NCBI GenBank assembly: GCA_027484685.1
Contig: JAIXSO010000049.1
Location: forward strand, 25,310 to 89,309
Source: Bacteroidota bacterium
GTDB taxonomy: Bacteria; Bacteroidota; Bacteroidia; UKL13-3
Length of the DNA stretch: 64,000 bases
Direction: 5' to 3'
The notes beneath the pieces were generated by a model, which worked only from the letters and a program-made list of their open reading frames with translations, ran no database searches and was not told where the DNA came from. Positions within the stretch are counted from its first letter, which is position 1; every line of letters starts with the position of its first letter. Shown piece after piece: positions 25,938 through 35,700 of this stretch. Both the position numbers and the translations under genes were made by a program.

Positions 25938-26645
25938 TTAAAATTGATAAATAAATCCAGCTTGGTTGCTGCCAATAATTGGTAAAAAACCGCCTTTATT
26001 CATTTTCCATTTGTATTGGTGTGTGGCATAAACTAATTTAGTTGCAGCCATTCCAATTCCTGCGCCAACCATTACATCGGTAAACCAATGGCGGTTATTT
26101 AATATACGCATGGCACCAGCAGCGGTAGCAATGGTATAACCCGAAATATAAACAAAAGGTTTGTCCTTAAATTCCTGATGCAAAACCTCTGCTAAGGTAA
26201 ATGCAAAAGCGGTATGTCCACTTGGAAACGAGTTTTCTGTGGTATTATCCGGACGCATTACTTGGGTGCTGTACTTTAAAATATTTACAACACCTAAACT
26301 GAGTATAACACTTTTAGCAGTAATGGCCGATTGATTGGCAAAATTACTACTGCTTTTTACTTTAAATGCATCTAAACCAAGCACAATTAAACCAGGAGCA
26401 AATACTAAATAATCGTCTACCGAAGTATTGAAACTGGCAAAATTTTCGTTTCTAAAATCACTAACTGCTTTACTACTTGGGAAACCATTATTATCAAAAC
26501 TTGATAAACCATAAGCAATAAATACAACTGGAATAATATAACTTTTTACACCATATTTCTTGTTATAAAAAGCACTAGTATCGGCTTGCTGTGCTTGGGT
26601 TTTAAATAATAACAAACTAAATAAAACTGCTATTAAATATTTCAT
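25938..26645 (-). CDS. PAP2-family phosphatase, membrane-associated
   Basis: 235 residues. Signal peptide ending TQAQQ, then the three PAP2 motifs: KYSTQVMRP (K-x6-RP), FPSGHTAF (PSGH) and NNRHWFTDVMVGAGIG (RxxxxxH-xxx-D type). It would dephosphorylate a lipid such as undecaprenyl pyrophosphate or phosphatidic acid at the periplasmic face. Its ATG overlaps the rsmE stop by 4 bp, so the two form one transcript. Confidence 0.92.
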   Translation of the reverse strand: MKYLIAVLFSLLLFKTQAQQADTSAFYNKKYGVKSYIIPVVFIAYGLSSFDNNGFPSSKAVSDFRNENFASFNTSVDDYLVFAPGLIVLGLDAFKVKSSSNFANQSAITAKSVILSLGVVNILKYSTQVMRPDNTTENSFPSGHTAFAFTLAEVLHQEFKDKPFVYISGYTIATAAGAMRILNNRHWFTDVMVGAGIGMAATKLVYATHQYKWKMNKGGFLPIIGSNQAGFIYQF

Positions 26646-27349
26646 TTTTGCAAGGTATTATTAACTACAGCTGTGGCGTAAATGGCAGCAGTTTCGGTAC
26701 GTAAAATATTATTTCCTAACGATATGGTTTTAAAGTTTTTTGCTAAAGCCAATTGAGCTTCATGCTCAGTAAAATCGCCTTCAGGACCAATCAAAACTAA
26801 AGTTGGTTTTTGTTTGTCAATGGCCTCATTTAGCAATATGGTGTGTTCATTACACCAAGCCATCAAACAGTTGTAATTTTTTAAATAATCGTTACTCAAA
26901 AACTGTTTAAATGTAACTATATTATTGAGTTTAGGAAGCCAATATTGTTTGCTTTGCTTAATGGCTTGAATTAAAATTTTTTCGCAACGTTCCATATTCA
27001 CTTTGTTTCGTTCTGAATTTTCGGTTTCAATAAAAGTAATTTCAGTAACTCCAATTTCAGTACATTTTTCAAGCATCCAATCTATTCTATCAAAATTTTT
27101 GGTAGGCGCTATGGCTATGTGCAAACCAACCGACTTGTTTTCAAAAACCTGTATATCAACAATTTGAAGCTTGCATTTTTTTGGATTATCATCAATAATT
27201 TTACTAGTGGCTTGATGGCCTTTGCCATCAATTAAATAAATTTCGTCACCTATTTTTTTGCGAAGCACTCTTATACAATGTTTTGATTCATCTTCGGGAA
27301 GGTCAATAATTGCATCGTTTAATAAATTAGGAAAGTAAAAAAGTTGCAT
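26642..27349 (-). CDS. rsmE: 16S rRNA (uracil-1498-N3)-methyltransferase RsmE
   Basis: 235 residues from the ATG at 27349 (MQLFYFPNLL); the track TTG at 27361 is not needed. N-terminal PUA-like part with ESKHCIRVLRKKIGDEIYLI, then a SPOUT knot: IAPTKNFDRIDWMLEKCTEI, LIGPEGDFTEHE and SLGNNILRTETAAIYA bind S-adenosylmethionine. It methylates U1498 of 16S rRNA in the assembled 30S subunit. It is the first gene of a two-gene unit with PAP2; a terminator separates it from the bactofilin gene upstream. Confidence 0.96.
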   Translation of the reverse strand: MQLFYFPNLLNDAIIDLPEDESKHCIRVLRKKIGDEIYLIDGKGHQATSKIIDDNPKKCKLQIVDIQVFENKSVGLHIAIAPTKNFDRIDWMLEKCTEIGVTEITFIETENSERNKVNMERCEKILIQAIKQSKQYWLPKLNNIVTFKQFLSNDYLKNYNCLMAWCNEHTILLNEAIDKQKPTLVLIGPEGDFTEHEAQLALAKNFKTISLGNNILRTETAAIYATAVVNNTLQK

Positions 27350-27358
27350 AAATAGTTT

Positions 27359-27390
27359 CAAAAAAAAAGACGTACCAAAATACGTCTTTT
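27359..27390 (-). terminator. Terminator after the bactofilin gene
   Basis: AAAAGACGTA pairs with TACGTCTTTT (10 bp, 6-nt loop), and on the minus strand a run of about eight U follows. Confidence 0.9.
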
Positions 27391-27411
27391 AGTTAAGTTT
27401 AAAATAAAAAA

Positions 27412-27825
27412 TTATTCACCTTTACTTGCACTTGGGGTTGATGGCTTTTGAGCACCATTTGATGATTTGCTGATGCCCATTTGGCTTTTGCCATTAAACT
27501 CAGCACCACTTTCAATAACCAATTTTTGTGAAGTAATATCGCCAACAACCTTGGCAGTAGCTTTAACCGATAGCAAATCGTCAATAAAAATATTGCCATT
27601 AACAGTTCCTTGCACATCGCAATTGGCTGCTTTTACATTTCCATCTACTTTGCTACTTGCACCTAAAACCAACTTAGTTTTTACCGTAATATTTCCTTTT
27701 ACAGAACCATCTATTCTTAAATCGCCTTCCGATGAAATATCACCAACAATGCTGGTTCCAGCATTGATAATATTAATTTCTTGGGGGTTAAATGTTTGTT
27801 TTTTATCGCTATTAAATATTGCCAT
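27412..27825 (-). CDS. Bactofilin-family cytoskeletal protein
   Basis: 137 residues. Short unstructured N terminus, then the bactofilin beta-helix: INAGTSIVGDISSEGDLRID, GSVKGNITVKTKLVLGASSK, VDGNVKAANCDVQGTVNGNI, and on to GDITSQKLVIESGAEFNGKS. A Ser/Pro-rich tail (NGAQKPSTPSASKGE) ends it. Bactofilins polymerise without nucleotide and scaffold cell-shape or wall proteins at the inner membrane. Many genomes pair it with an M23 peptidase, which is not seen here. Confidence 0.93.
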   Translation of the reverse strand: MAIFNSDKKQTFNPQEINIINAGTSIVGDISSEGDLRIDGSVKGNITVKTKLVLGASSKVDGNVKAANCDVQGTVNGNIFIDDLLSVKATAKVVGDITSQKLVIESGAEFNGKSQMGISKSSNGAQKPSTPSASKGE

Positions 27826-28005
27826 ATTTTTAAAGTTAAATAATGTTTATAACATCTGAATAAACAAAAGTAAGCGAATTATTTTGGTAAACAAAAGTTT
27901 ATGACATTATAATCCATTAATAAAAAAATAATATTTACCCTAATTAGCCCAAAAAGCTAAATAAATACTTAACAATAAACTTATCGAAAAAATATTTTTT
28001 AGTAC

Positions 28006-28031
28006 TTGAAAAAAATACAAATATTATTTTG
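28006..28031 (+). promoter_or_regulatory. Possible promoter of the RRM gene
   Basis: TTG at 28006-28008 and TTATTTTG at 28024-28031, a near match to TTG/TAnnTTTG with 15 bp between. The resulting leader would be about 55 nt. Confidence 0.3.
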
Positions 28032-28093
28032 TACCCTTGTAATAATTAAAAGCCAAAAGGCTTAAAAAACTAACAATAAAATTTTATAATTAA

Positions 28094-28399
28094 ATGAACA
28101 TTTACGTTGCAAATTTAAATTACAGTGTTTCAAGTGAACAACTGCAACAATTATTCGAAGGCTTTGGTGAAGTATCGTCAGCTAAAGTTATTTTAGACCG
28201 TGAAACAGGCCGCTCACGTGGTTTTGGTTTTGTTGAAATGCCTAATGATGCTGAAGCTAATCAAGCTATTGAAAAACTTCATCAATCAGAACATGTAAAC
28301 AAAGTATTAAATGTAACTGAAGCTCGTCCTAAAGCTGAAGGTGCTGGAAACCGTGGTTTCGGTGGAAGAAGTAACGACAGAGGACCTCGTAGATATTAA
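28094..28399 (+). CDS. Glycine-rich RRM RNA-binding protein
   Basis: 101 residues. One RRM domain with RNP2 NIYVANLNY and RNP1 SRGFGFVEM, followed by a short Gly/Arg tail (GAGNRGFGGRSNDRGPRRY). These small Rbp proteins, common in Bacteroidota and cyanobacteria, bind single-stranded RNA and act as post-transcriptional regulators or chaperones. It has its own promoter region and strong terminator. Confidence 0.95.
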   Translation: MNIYVANLNYSVSSEQLQQLFEGFGEVSSAKVILDRETGRSRGFGFVEMPNDAEANQAIEKLHQSEHVNKVLNVTEARPKAEGAGNRGFGGRSNDRGPRRY

Positions 28400-28420
28400 T
28401 ATTTACAGATATTTAAAGCT

Positions 28421-28452
28421 AAAAGCCAACCTTTAAAAGTTGGCTTTTTTTA
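28421..28452 (+). terminator. Terminator of the RRM gene
   Basis: AAAAGCCAAC pairs with GTTGGCTTTT around an 8-nt loop, followed by more T, 22 bp after the stop. Confidence 0.92.
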
Positions 28453-28541
28453 TGTGGTAAATTCACTGTTTTAAGTTTTAGTATATAACTTTAAACAACT
28501 CTATTTTTTACCTCAATAATTAATTGCACTTTTGCAGCCAA

Positions 28542-29144
28542 ATGGAAATAAAATCTGCTGAATTTAAAATGGCTGCCTCAAACCTTGCAGGCTGCCCAAA
28601 AGGCAACTTACCTGAGTTTGCCTTTATTGGCCGAAGTAATGTTGGAAAATCATCGTTAATAAATATGCTTGTGGAGCGCAAAGATTTAGCGCGTACATCG
28701 GCTACTCCTGGTAAAACTGTTAGTATTAATTTTTTTCTTATAAATGGCAAATGGCACTTGGTAGATTTACCTGGCTATGGTTATGCCAAACGTAGTAAAA
28801 CCTTACGCTCTCAATGGGAAACAGTATTGGTTGATTACTTAAAAAGTCGCGAAAATTTGCAATGCGTATTTGTATTGATTGATTGCCGCGTACCACCTCA
28901 AACCAGCGATATTTCATTTATAAATATGCTTGGTCAAATGGAGGTTCCTTTTGTAATTGTATTTACCAAATTAGATAAAATAAAAGCCATTGAATCGGCT
29001 GCTAATATTGAAAAATTTAAAGAAACACTTTTGCTTGATTGGTCGCATTTACCTGAATGTTTTGAAACTTCATCGGTTAAAGAAATTGGCCGTAAAGAAA
29101 TTTTAAAGTTTATTAGCAATGTAATTAATCCGCCTACAAACTAA
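28542..29144 (+). CDS. engB: Ribosome biogenesis GTP-binding protein YihA/YsxC/EngB
   Basis: 200 residues from the ATG at 28542; the track TTG adds MHFCSQ. G1 GRSNVGKSSL, G2 TPGKT, G3 DLPGYGYA, G4 FTKLDKI and a G5-like TSSVKEIG are in order. It is an essential GTPase for late 50S assembly. The aroE gene starts one base after its stop, so they are cotranscribed. A CACTTTTGCAG stretch at the 5' side could be the -7 box. Confidence 0.96.
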   Translation: MEIKSAEFKMAASNLAGCPKGNLPEFAFIGRSNVGKSSLINMLVERKDLARTSATPGKTVSINFFLINGKWHLVDLPGYGYAKRSKTLRSQWETVLVDYLKSRENLQCVFVLIDCRVPPQTSDISFINMLGQMEVPFVIVFTKLDKIKAIESAANIEKFKETLLLDWSHLPECFETSSVKEIGRKEILKFISNVINPPTN

Positions 29145-29145
29145 C

Positions 29146-29922
29146 ATGTTAGCTCCTGAAAAAATATTTGGATTAATTGGTGGAAGTCTAAAAAATACTT
29201 TTTCGAAGGATTATTTCACAAAAAAATTTGAGGAACAAAACTTACCTTGTGTTTACCAAAATTTTGAGCTAAAAAATATTGATGAATTACTTTCTTTAAT
29301 TAAAAATAATGAGCTTTTAAGCGGATTAAATGTAACCATTCCATTTAAAGAATCTGTAATTCCATTGCTAACCCAATTGCACGAAAGTGCCGCCAAAATT
29401 GGGGCTGTTAATTGTATAAAAATTAATAGAAGTGATGATAAAATAGAACTGATTGGCTACAATACTGATGCCTTTGGTTTTAAAACTTCGTTACAAAAAT
29501 TTATTCCAAAACATTTTAGCAGCAAAGCCCTCATTTTAGGCACAGGAGGAGCAAGTAAAGCCGTTCAATTTGTATGCAACCAATTGGCTATTGAATTTAC
29601 CTTAGTTACCTCACAAGAAAATAAAAACAATATTCAAGCAATCAATTATAAAAATATTGATAACAATTTAATGTTATCGCATCAATTAATCATAAATACC
29701 ACTCCGTTGGGCATGTTTCCTCATATTGATAGTATGCCTCCCATTAACTACCAAGCTATTTCGAGCAATCATTTCTGTTTTGATTTACTTTATTTACCAG
29801 CCGAAACTCAGTTTTTAAAACTAGCCCAAAATAATGGTGCTAAGGTAAAAAATGGCCTAGAAATGCTGCACGAACAGGCCAATAGCGCTTTTGATATTTT
29901 TACAAATTGGAATTTATCATAA
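29146..29922 (+). CDS. aroE: Shikimate dehydrogenase
   Basis: 258 residues. SLKNTFSKDYFTKKF (shikimate-binding Ser pair in place of SxS), LNVTIPFKESVIPLL with the catalytic Lys, GAVNCIK, YNTDAFGFKTSL with the catalytic Asp, the NADP loop LGTGGASKAVQF, NTTPLGM and the final LEMLHEQA. It reduces 3-dehydroshikimate in aromatic amino-acid synthesis. It is translationally close to engB (1-bp gap). The NADP-loop lacks the usual NRT motif (LVTSQE), as in shorter Bacteroidota forms. Confidence 0.95.
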   Translation: MLAPEKIFGLIGGSLKNTFSKDYFTKKFEEQNLPCVYQNFELKNIDELLSLIKNNELLSGLNVTIPFKESVIPLLTQLHESAAKIGAVNCIKINRSDDKIELIGYNTDAFGFKTSLQKFIPKHFSSKALILGTGGASKAVQFVCNQLAIEFTLVTSQENKNNIQAINYKNIDNNLMLSHQLIINTTPLGMFPHIDSMPPINYQAISSNHFCFDLLYLPAETQFLKLAQNNGAKVKNGLEMLHEQANSAFDIFTNWNLS

Positions 29923-30122
29923 ATTTTAATGCTTGCTATTACAATTATTTATAAATAGTTTATTACATTGCATCTTGATTATAAGTAAGTTTTGAATTTG
30001 ATGTATAAACTAAATTTTTGATTTTTAAATATATAGTAACTGCAAAACCTAATTAAAATAAAGGCTTAATAAACAAATAATTACATACAAATTAACTGTA
30101 GTTTGTATTTAACTTAAGTAAA

Positions 30123-32126
30123 ATGAAAACAAAAAATCTACTAATAGTAATGCTTGGATTGGCTACTTTCTCTTGCCAAAAAGTAACCAAAGATCCGGTA
30201 GAAACAGTAAATCCTACCGATATTAAAGACATAAACGAGTTGGTGGTTCCAAGTAATTTTGAATATAAAACATCAAATGAAATTGGTTTTAGCATTCAAT
30301 TACTAACCAATGATGATAAGCCTATAAAAAATGTTAGGGTTGATATTATGGATGCCGCATCTGACTTAAAAGGCAATGTTTTGTTTTCTGGTTCAACCGA
30401 TAATTTTGGTGTATTTTCGGTTAAAGCTGAAATACCAAGCCACATGAAACAAGTGGTGGTAAACACTGATTATATTGGCATTCCAAACGATGTAATTTTA
30501 GATTTAGTTATACCATCAACTAGTATAACTTTAGGAGGAAGTAATCCTTTAAAAATAACAACGGCACAAGGTAAATACATAACTGGAAATAACGTTGCAT
30601 TAGGTAAAGCAACAGATTTTTCATACAGGTTAGGTACTTGGGAATTAATTAATGGTAAACCAAATTATTTAGTAACTCCACGTGATGTAATTTCATCATC
30701 TTTTTTATCGGATGTAAATACTTCATTGCCAGAAAGAAGACCTGTTCCAATTTATAACCCAGCATATTTGTCAAATACAGCCGAACGAAATATAAAAATC
30801 AGTGCAATTTCTGATGTTTGGATAACATTTGTGCATGAAGGTGCAGGTTTTAGAAATACATTATTTTATTATGTGTACAATGTAAATAATCCACCTACTA
30901 CCAGAAACGATATTGATTCATTGATTGTAGTGTTTCCAAATGCTTCATATGCTGGTAGTGGAGGTAACTTAATAAGTGGCGATAAAGTATTAATTGGTCG
31001 TTTTGGAGCTGATACGGTTATTGGATTTGCAATTTCGGCAGATGGTTACAGAAGTTCAGGTATTCAAAATGGAACCCTTTATTTCTCCGACAAAACTTTA
31101 AATACCAACGAAAGCAATGCTGCTAAAAAAGAGCATTCAGTATTATTTTTCGATAATTCAACTGATAGATTTTTACTTGCTTTTGAAGATTTGAACCGCA
31201 CCAGTGGCAGTAGTGATGAAGACTTTAATGATGTGGTATTTTTTGCTAAAGCAAATCCTGTTACAGCCATTGACAAAACCAATGTGTTGCCAATAACTTC
31301 ATACAAAGACAGCGATAATGATGGAATAGCAGACAATTTAGAAGATTATCCTAACGATGCTACTAAGGCATTTAATAATTACTACCCATCGTTTAGTGCA
31401 ATGGCTACAGTGGCATTTGAAGACCAATGGCCAAGTAAAGGCGATTACGATTTGAATGATTTGGTAATAAATTACAGATACAATGTAATTACCAATGCAA
31501 GCAATAATGTAGTAAAAGTAGAGGGTAAGTTTAAACCACGAGCAGCTGGTGGGGTTTATAAAAACGCATTTGGGGTAGAGTTTCCAACTACTAGAGGCAA
31601 TGTTAAAAACATGACTGGAGCTAACTTAGAAACTGGACAAAGTAAAGCTGTGGCAATACTTTTTGAAAACTCAAGATTATTATTTAATAACCAATTTAAT
31701 ACCAATAGCACCGACCAATATCAAAATGTAGATACGATAAGTATTAGTTTTGAACTTAACACACCAATTTCTTTGAATACATTTTCAGTAGGTTCATACA
31801 ATCCATTTATTTATGTAAATGAAACAGGAAAAGGCAGAGGTTATGAAGTACATTTAGCAGGAAAAATGCCAACTAATTTAGCCAATACAAGCATTTTTGG
31901 AACATCGAGCGATGCAACAAACATTGGCAATGGAGAATATTACAAAACAAAAAACAATTTACCATTTGCCATAAATACGCCCCAATCGTTTAGTTACCCT
32001 AAAGAAAAAGTTCAAATTATTAATGCCTACAATTTCTTTTCAACATGGGCTGCATCAGGAGGAAGCACAAAAGCCGATTGGTATTTTAACAGTTCAGGAT
32101 ATAGAAACAACTCAAATATCTATTAA
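30123..32126 (+). CDS. LruC-domain lipoprotein with DUF4114-like module
   Basis: 667 residues. Lipoprotein signal LLIVMLGLATFSCQK. An Ig-like/peptidase-regulatory segment (KNVRVDIMDAASDLKG) follows, then a DUF4114-like part (LLAFEDLNRTSGSSDEDFND), a calcium-type DSDNDGIADNLEDYPNDATK stretch and the LruC module beginning AFEDQWPSKGDYDLNDLVIN. LruC proteins are surface or outer-membrane lipoproteins found in Bacteroidota and Leptospira; their ligands are unknown. The gene has its own terminator and no evident partner. Confidence 0.88.
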   Translation: MKTKNLLIVMLGLATFSCQKVTKDPVETVNPTDIKDINELVVPSNFEYKTSNEIGFSIQLLTNDDKPIKNVRVDIMDAASDLKGNVLFSGSTDNFGVFSVKAEIPSHMKQVVVNTDYIGIPNDVILDLVIPSTSITLGGSNPLKITTAQGKYITGNNVALGKATDFSYRLGTWELINGKPNYLVTPRDVISSSFLSDVNTSLPERRPVPIYNPAYLSNTAERNIKISAISDVWITFVHEGAGFRNTLFYYVYNVNNPPTTRNDIDSLIVVFPNASYAGSGGNLISGDKVLIGRFGADTVIGFAISADGYRSSGIQNGTLYFSDKTLNTNESNAAKKEHSVLFFDNSTDRFLLAFEDLNRTSGSSDEDFNDVVFFAKANPVTAIDKTNVLPITSYKDSDNDGIADNLEDYPNDATKAFNNYYPSFSAMATVAFEDQWPSKGDYDLNDLVINYRYNVITNASNNVVKVEGKFKPRAAGGVYKNAFGVEFPTTRGNVKNMTGANLETGQSKAVAILFENSRLLFNNQFNTNSTDQYQNVDTISISFELNTPISLNTFSVGSYNPFIYVNETGKGRGYEVHLAGKMPTNLANTSIFGTSSDATNIGNGEYYKTKNNLPFAINTPQSFSYPKEKVQIINAYNFFSTWAASGGSTKADWYFNSSGYRNNSNIY

Positions 32127-32150
32127 ACAATATATTATATATTTTAGAAA

Positions 32151-32180
32151 GAAAGTTGCACATTTTTGCAACTTTTTTTT
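32151..32180 (+). terminator. Terminator of the LruC gene
   Basis: AAGTTGCA pairs with TGCAACTT around a short loop, followed by eight T. Confidence 0.9.
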
Positions 32181-32299
32181 TAGAAAATAAGTAAAAAATG
32201 TTATATTAAAATTATCAAAAAAACTATTTAAAAGAATTAATTTTCAATACAAAGTAACGTATTATCTATTTTAGTGGCGGTTTTTTAAACTATTTTACA

Positions 32300-32307
32300 T
32301 AACTTTG
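32300..32307 (+). promoter_or_regulatory. Putative -7 box TAACTTTG
   Basis: Exact TAnnTTTG match, about 60 bp before the response regulator ATG. No sharp -33 element was found. Confidence 0.5.
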
Positions 32308-32367
32308 ACAACTAGTTAAAATAAAATACAAACATTATCCGCTTAAATCAACCCAAAAAAATAAGCC

Positions 32368-32778
32368 ATGACAAAACTAAATAGTATTTGTATAATTGAT
32401 GACGATGACATTTATACGTTTTTGCTAAAAAAAACGCTTAAGAAAATAGATATCTGTAATGATATAAAAACATATATTAATGGCTCAGATGGCATACAAA
32501 AAATTAAGGCCTTAATTGAAAATAATGAACCTCTCCCCGATTTGATTTTACTTGATATAAATATGCCTATTTTGGATGGATGGGAGTTTTTAGATGAATT
32601 TGAAAAAATAAAAGATAAATGTAAAAATAAAATATCTATTTATGTAGTAAGTTCATCCATTTCGATAGCCGATATAAACAAAGCCAAACAACACAAAGAA
32701 GTAACAGATTTTTTGACCAAACCAATTGAAGCGGACACATTAATAAAAATTTGTGAACATCATAATCAAATACAGTAA
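32368..32778 (+). CDS. Single-domain response regulator (REC)
   Basis: 136 residues. ICIIDDDDIY acidic pocket, phospho-acceptor Asp63 in LILLDINMPILDGWEF, Ser/Thr in VVSSSIS and Lys in DFLTKPIE. There is no output domain, so it acts by binding other proteins, as in many Bacteroidota REC-only regulators. It lies 17 bp before the hybrid kinase and both are probably transcribed from the -7 box at 32300; the kinase HPt may phosphorylate it. Confidence 0.94.
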   Translation: MTKLNSICIIDDDDIYTFLLKKTLKKIDICNDIKTYINGSDGIQKIKALIENNEPLPDLILLDINMPILDGWEFLDEFEKIKDKCKNKISIYVVSSSISIADINKAKQHKEVTDFLTKPIEADTLIKICEHHNQIQ

Positions 32779-32795
32779 ATAAATTCCCCATTTTA

Positions 32796-35700
32796 ATGAA
32801 TCATTTAGGTAATGAGTTTCAAAAACTAATATCGAATAATAGAGAACTAAGTAGTTTTATTGAAAACTCTTGTATTTGTGGATATTGGTTAATTGATGAA
32901 ACAACTCAAAACAATGTTTTTATAAGCAAAAGCTTTAGTGCTTTTTTAGGTTATGCACCAAACCAAGAAATAAATAATAGTGATAGAGATAAATTTTTGC
33001 AAATTCTTAAACAAAATAGTAATAATAATAGATATTCATTCCAACATAAATTAGGATATAATATAATTTTCGAAATTCAGAAATTTGCACATACCTCAAT
33101 TGTAAATCATACTTTGGTTGGATTTAATTTCATTGAATCTGAAACTCCATTATTTAACAATCCAAATATTGATTTAATGCAAAGTAAAGAAATGCTGGTT
33201 CAAGCAGCTGAGGTTTCAAAGGTTGGTGGCTGGGAAATTGATTTAAATACAAACCAATTGATTTGGACAGATATTACTAAAGTAATACATGAAGTATCGA
33301 TAGATTACCAACCCAATGTTGATAAAGCTATTGAATTTTATAAATCAGGATTTTATAGAGATAAAATTAAATTACTTGTAAATAATCTTATAGAAAATGG
33401 GATTCCATACGATGAGGAATTTATAATCTGTACCTCTTCAGGTGCAGAAAAATGGGTTAGAGCAATTGGCAAAGCAAAATTTATTGATAATAAATGTGAA
33501 AAAATATATGGTACTTTTCAAGACATAGACCATTTAAAAAAAATAGAAATTGAAAATAAACAAGTACTAAAACTTATTCAAAACTTAACAGAGGAATTGC
33601 CGGCAGGTTTGTATCAATTCCAAATGATGGATGATGGAACCATTTCATTTCCATATTTATCAAAGGGCTTTTTAAATTTATTTGAAGTAGCAGAGTTTGA
33701 GTTTAAGGAAAATCCTCATTTAGCATTTTCAATGATTTATGAAGAAGATTTAGAAATGGTTCATAAATCAATAGAACAATCTGCACAAAACTTAGAGAAA
33801 TGGTCGTTAAACTTTAGGGTAAGAACAAAAACAAAAGAATTGGTTTGGATAAAAGGCGAATCAAATCCTGAAAGAATTGAGCATGGGACCATTTGGCATG
33901 GTTATATGCTTGATACCACTATGCAAAAAAACACTGAAATTGCACTTCAAAATGCTATTGAAACTGCTAATTTAGCTAGTAAATCAAAGTCGGAATTTTT
34001 AGCCAATATGAGCCACGAAATTAGGACTCCTTTAAATGGGGTAATTGGCTTTATTGACTTATTAATGCAAACCAAGTTAGATACCATGCAACATCAATAC
34101 ATGGATACGGTTTTTAAATCGGCTAATACTTTACTTGAAATTATAAATGATATACTTGATTTTTCGAAAATAGAAGCCGGAAAATTAGAACTATCGGTTG
34201 AGGAAATTGATTTATTTGAACTAAGTAGCCAAGTTACAGATATTGTTAAATTTCAGGCACATGCAAAAAACTTAGAAATTCTTTTAAAAGTATCGCCTCG
34301 CGTTCCGCAATTTATTTTAGCTGATTCGATACGCCTAAGACAGATTTTAGTAAACCTAATGGGCAATGCCATTAAATTTACCGAAAAAGGCGAAATAGAA
34401 CTTAAAATAGAAGCATTAGGGACAACCGTTAATAGCGAAACACATTTTAGATTTTCTGTAAGAGATACTGGTGTAGGTATTGATAGTAAAAATTTATATA
34501 AAATTTTTGAAGCCTTTTCGCAAGAAGATGCTTCTACATCGCGCAAGTTTGGCGGCACTGGCTTGGGATTGACCATTTCGAACAAATTACTTTCGTTAAT
34601 GGGAAGTAAGCTAGAGCTTAAATCGGAAATTGGCATTGGTAGTGTTTTTTATTTTGATATTTTACTAAAATCAAAACAAGGCAATAATAACTTAGATTGG
34701 AAAAAACTAACCGACATAAACAAAGTATTGATTGTAGATGATAATGCCAATAACAGAATTATTTTGCAACAAATGTTTTCGTTAAGATATGTGCAAATTG
34801 ATACCGTAAAGAATGGTATTGAAGCCCTTGAAAAACTTAATGAAAATAACCGCTATGATGTAATTTTAATGGATTATAATATGCCTTATTTGGATGGTAT
34901 TGAAACCGTAAAAAATATTAGGTACAAGCTAAAATTATCTGACAATGAATTGCCCATTATTTTATTAAATAACTCAACCGAAGATGAGCAGTTAAACGCC
35001 ATTTGTGAAGAATTATCTATTCAACATAAACTAGTAAAGCCGGTAAAACTAAACCTACTTTACCACTGCTTATTACAAGTTCAAAACAAGGAACAAAAAG
35101 TTAAACTTCCTCCTGCTAAAGCTAAAAAACAAGAAATTAATAGGGATGAAATCAATATACTTATAGCCGATGACAATCAAATAAATATGATGCTTACTAA
35201 AAGCATATTTAAAAATATTTTACCTAATGCCATTATCCAAGAGGCACAAAACGGAATTGAGGCTGTATCAATATTTGTAAAACATAAACCTGATATCATT
35301 TTTATGGATATACAAATGCCTGAAATGAATGGCTACAAAGCGGCTATTGAAATAAGAAAATTTGAAACTGAAGGACATGTGCCAATAGTGGCTTTAACAG
35401 CAGGAACCGTAATTGGCGAAAAAGAAAGATGCCTAAGAGCAGGAATGGACGACTATATAAGCAAACCCGTAGTTACCGAAACAATAATAAATACAATAAA
35501 TAAGTGGCTCGATTATAGCAATGGAGTTTATAAAAAACGAGAAAATATGGAAACCAATGATTTAAATAAACATTTTGATTTTGAAAAACTGAAAGAACGT
35601 TTAGATCAAGATGAAGAATTAATAGACCAATTAATGGTAATGACCAAAGAATATTTAATTGATTTTATTCCAACTTTAGATAATTTAATTAACAAAAACG

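Noticed and set aside
27349-27361. TTG start of RsmE four codons upstream
   Set aside because: It lies in the terminator U-tract of the bactofilin gene, and ATG 27349 begins the conserved MQLFYFP.
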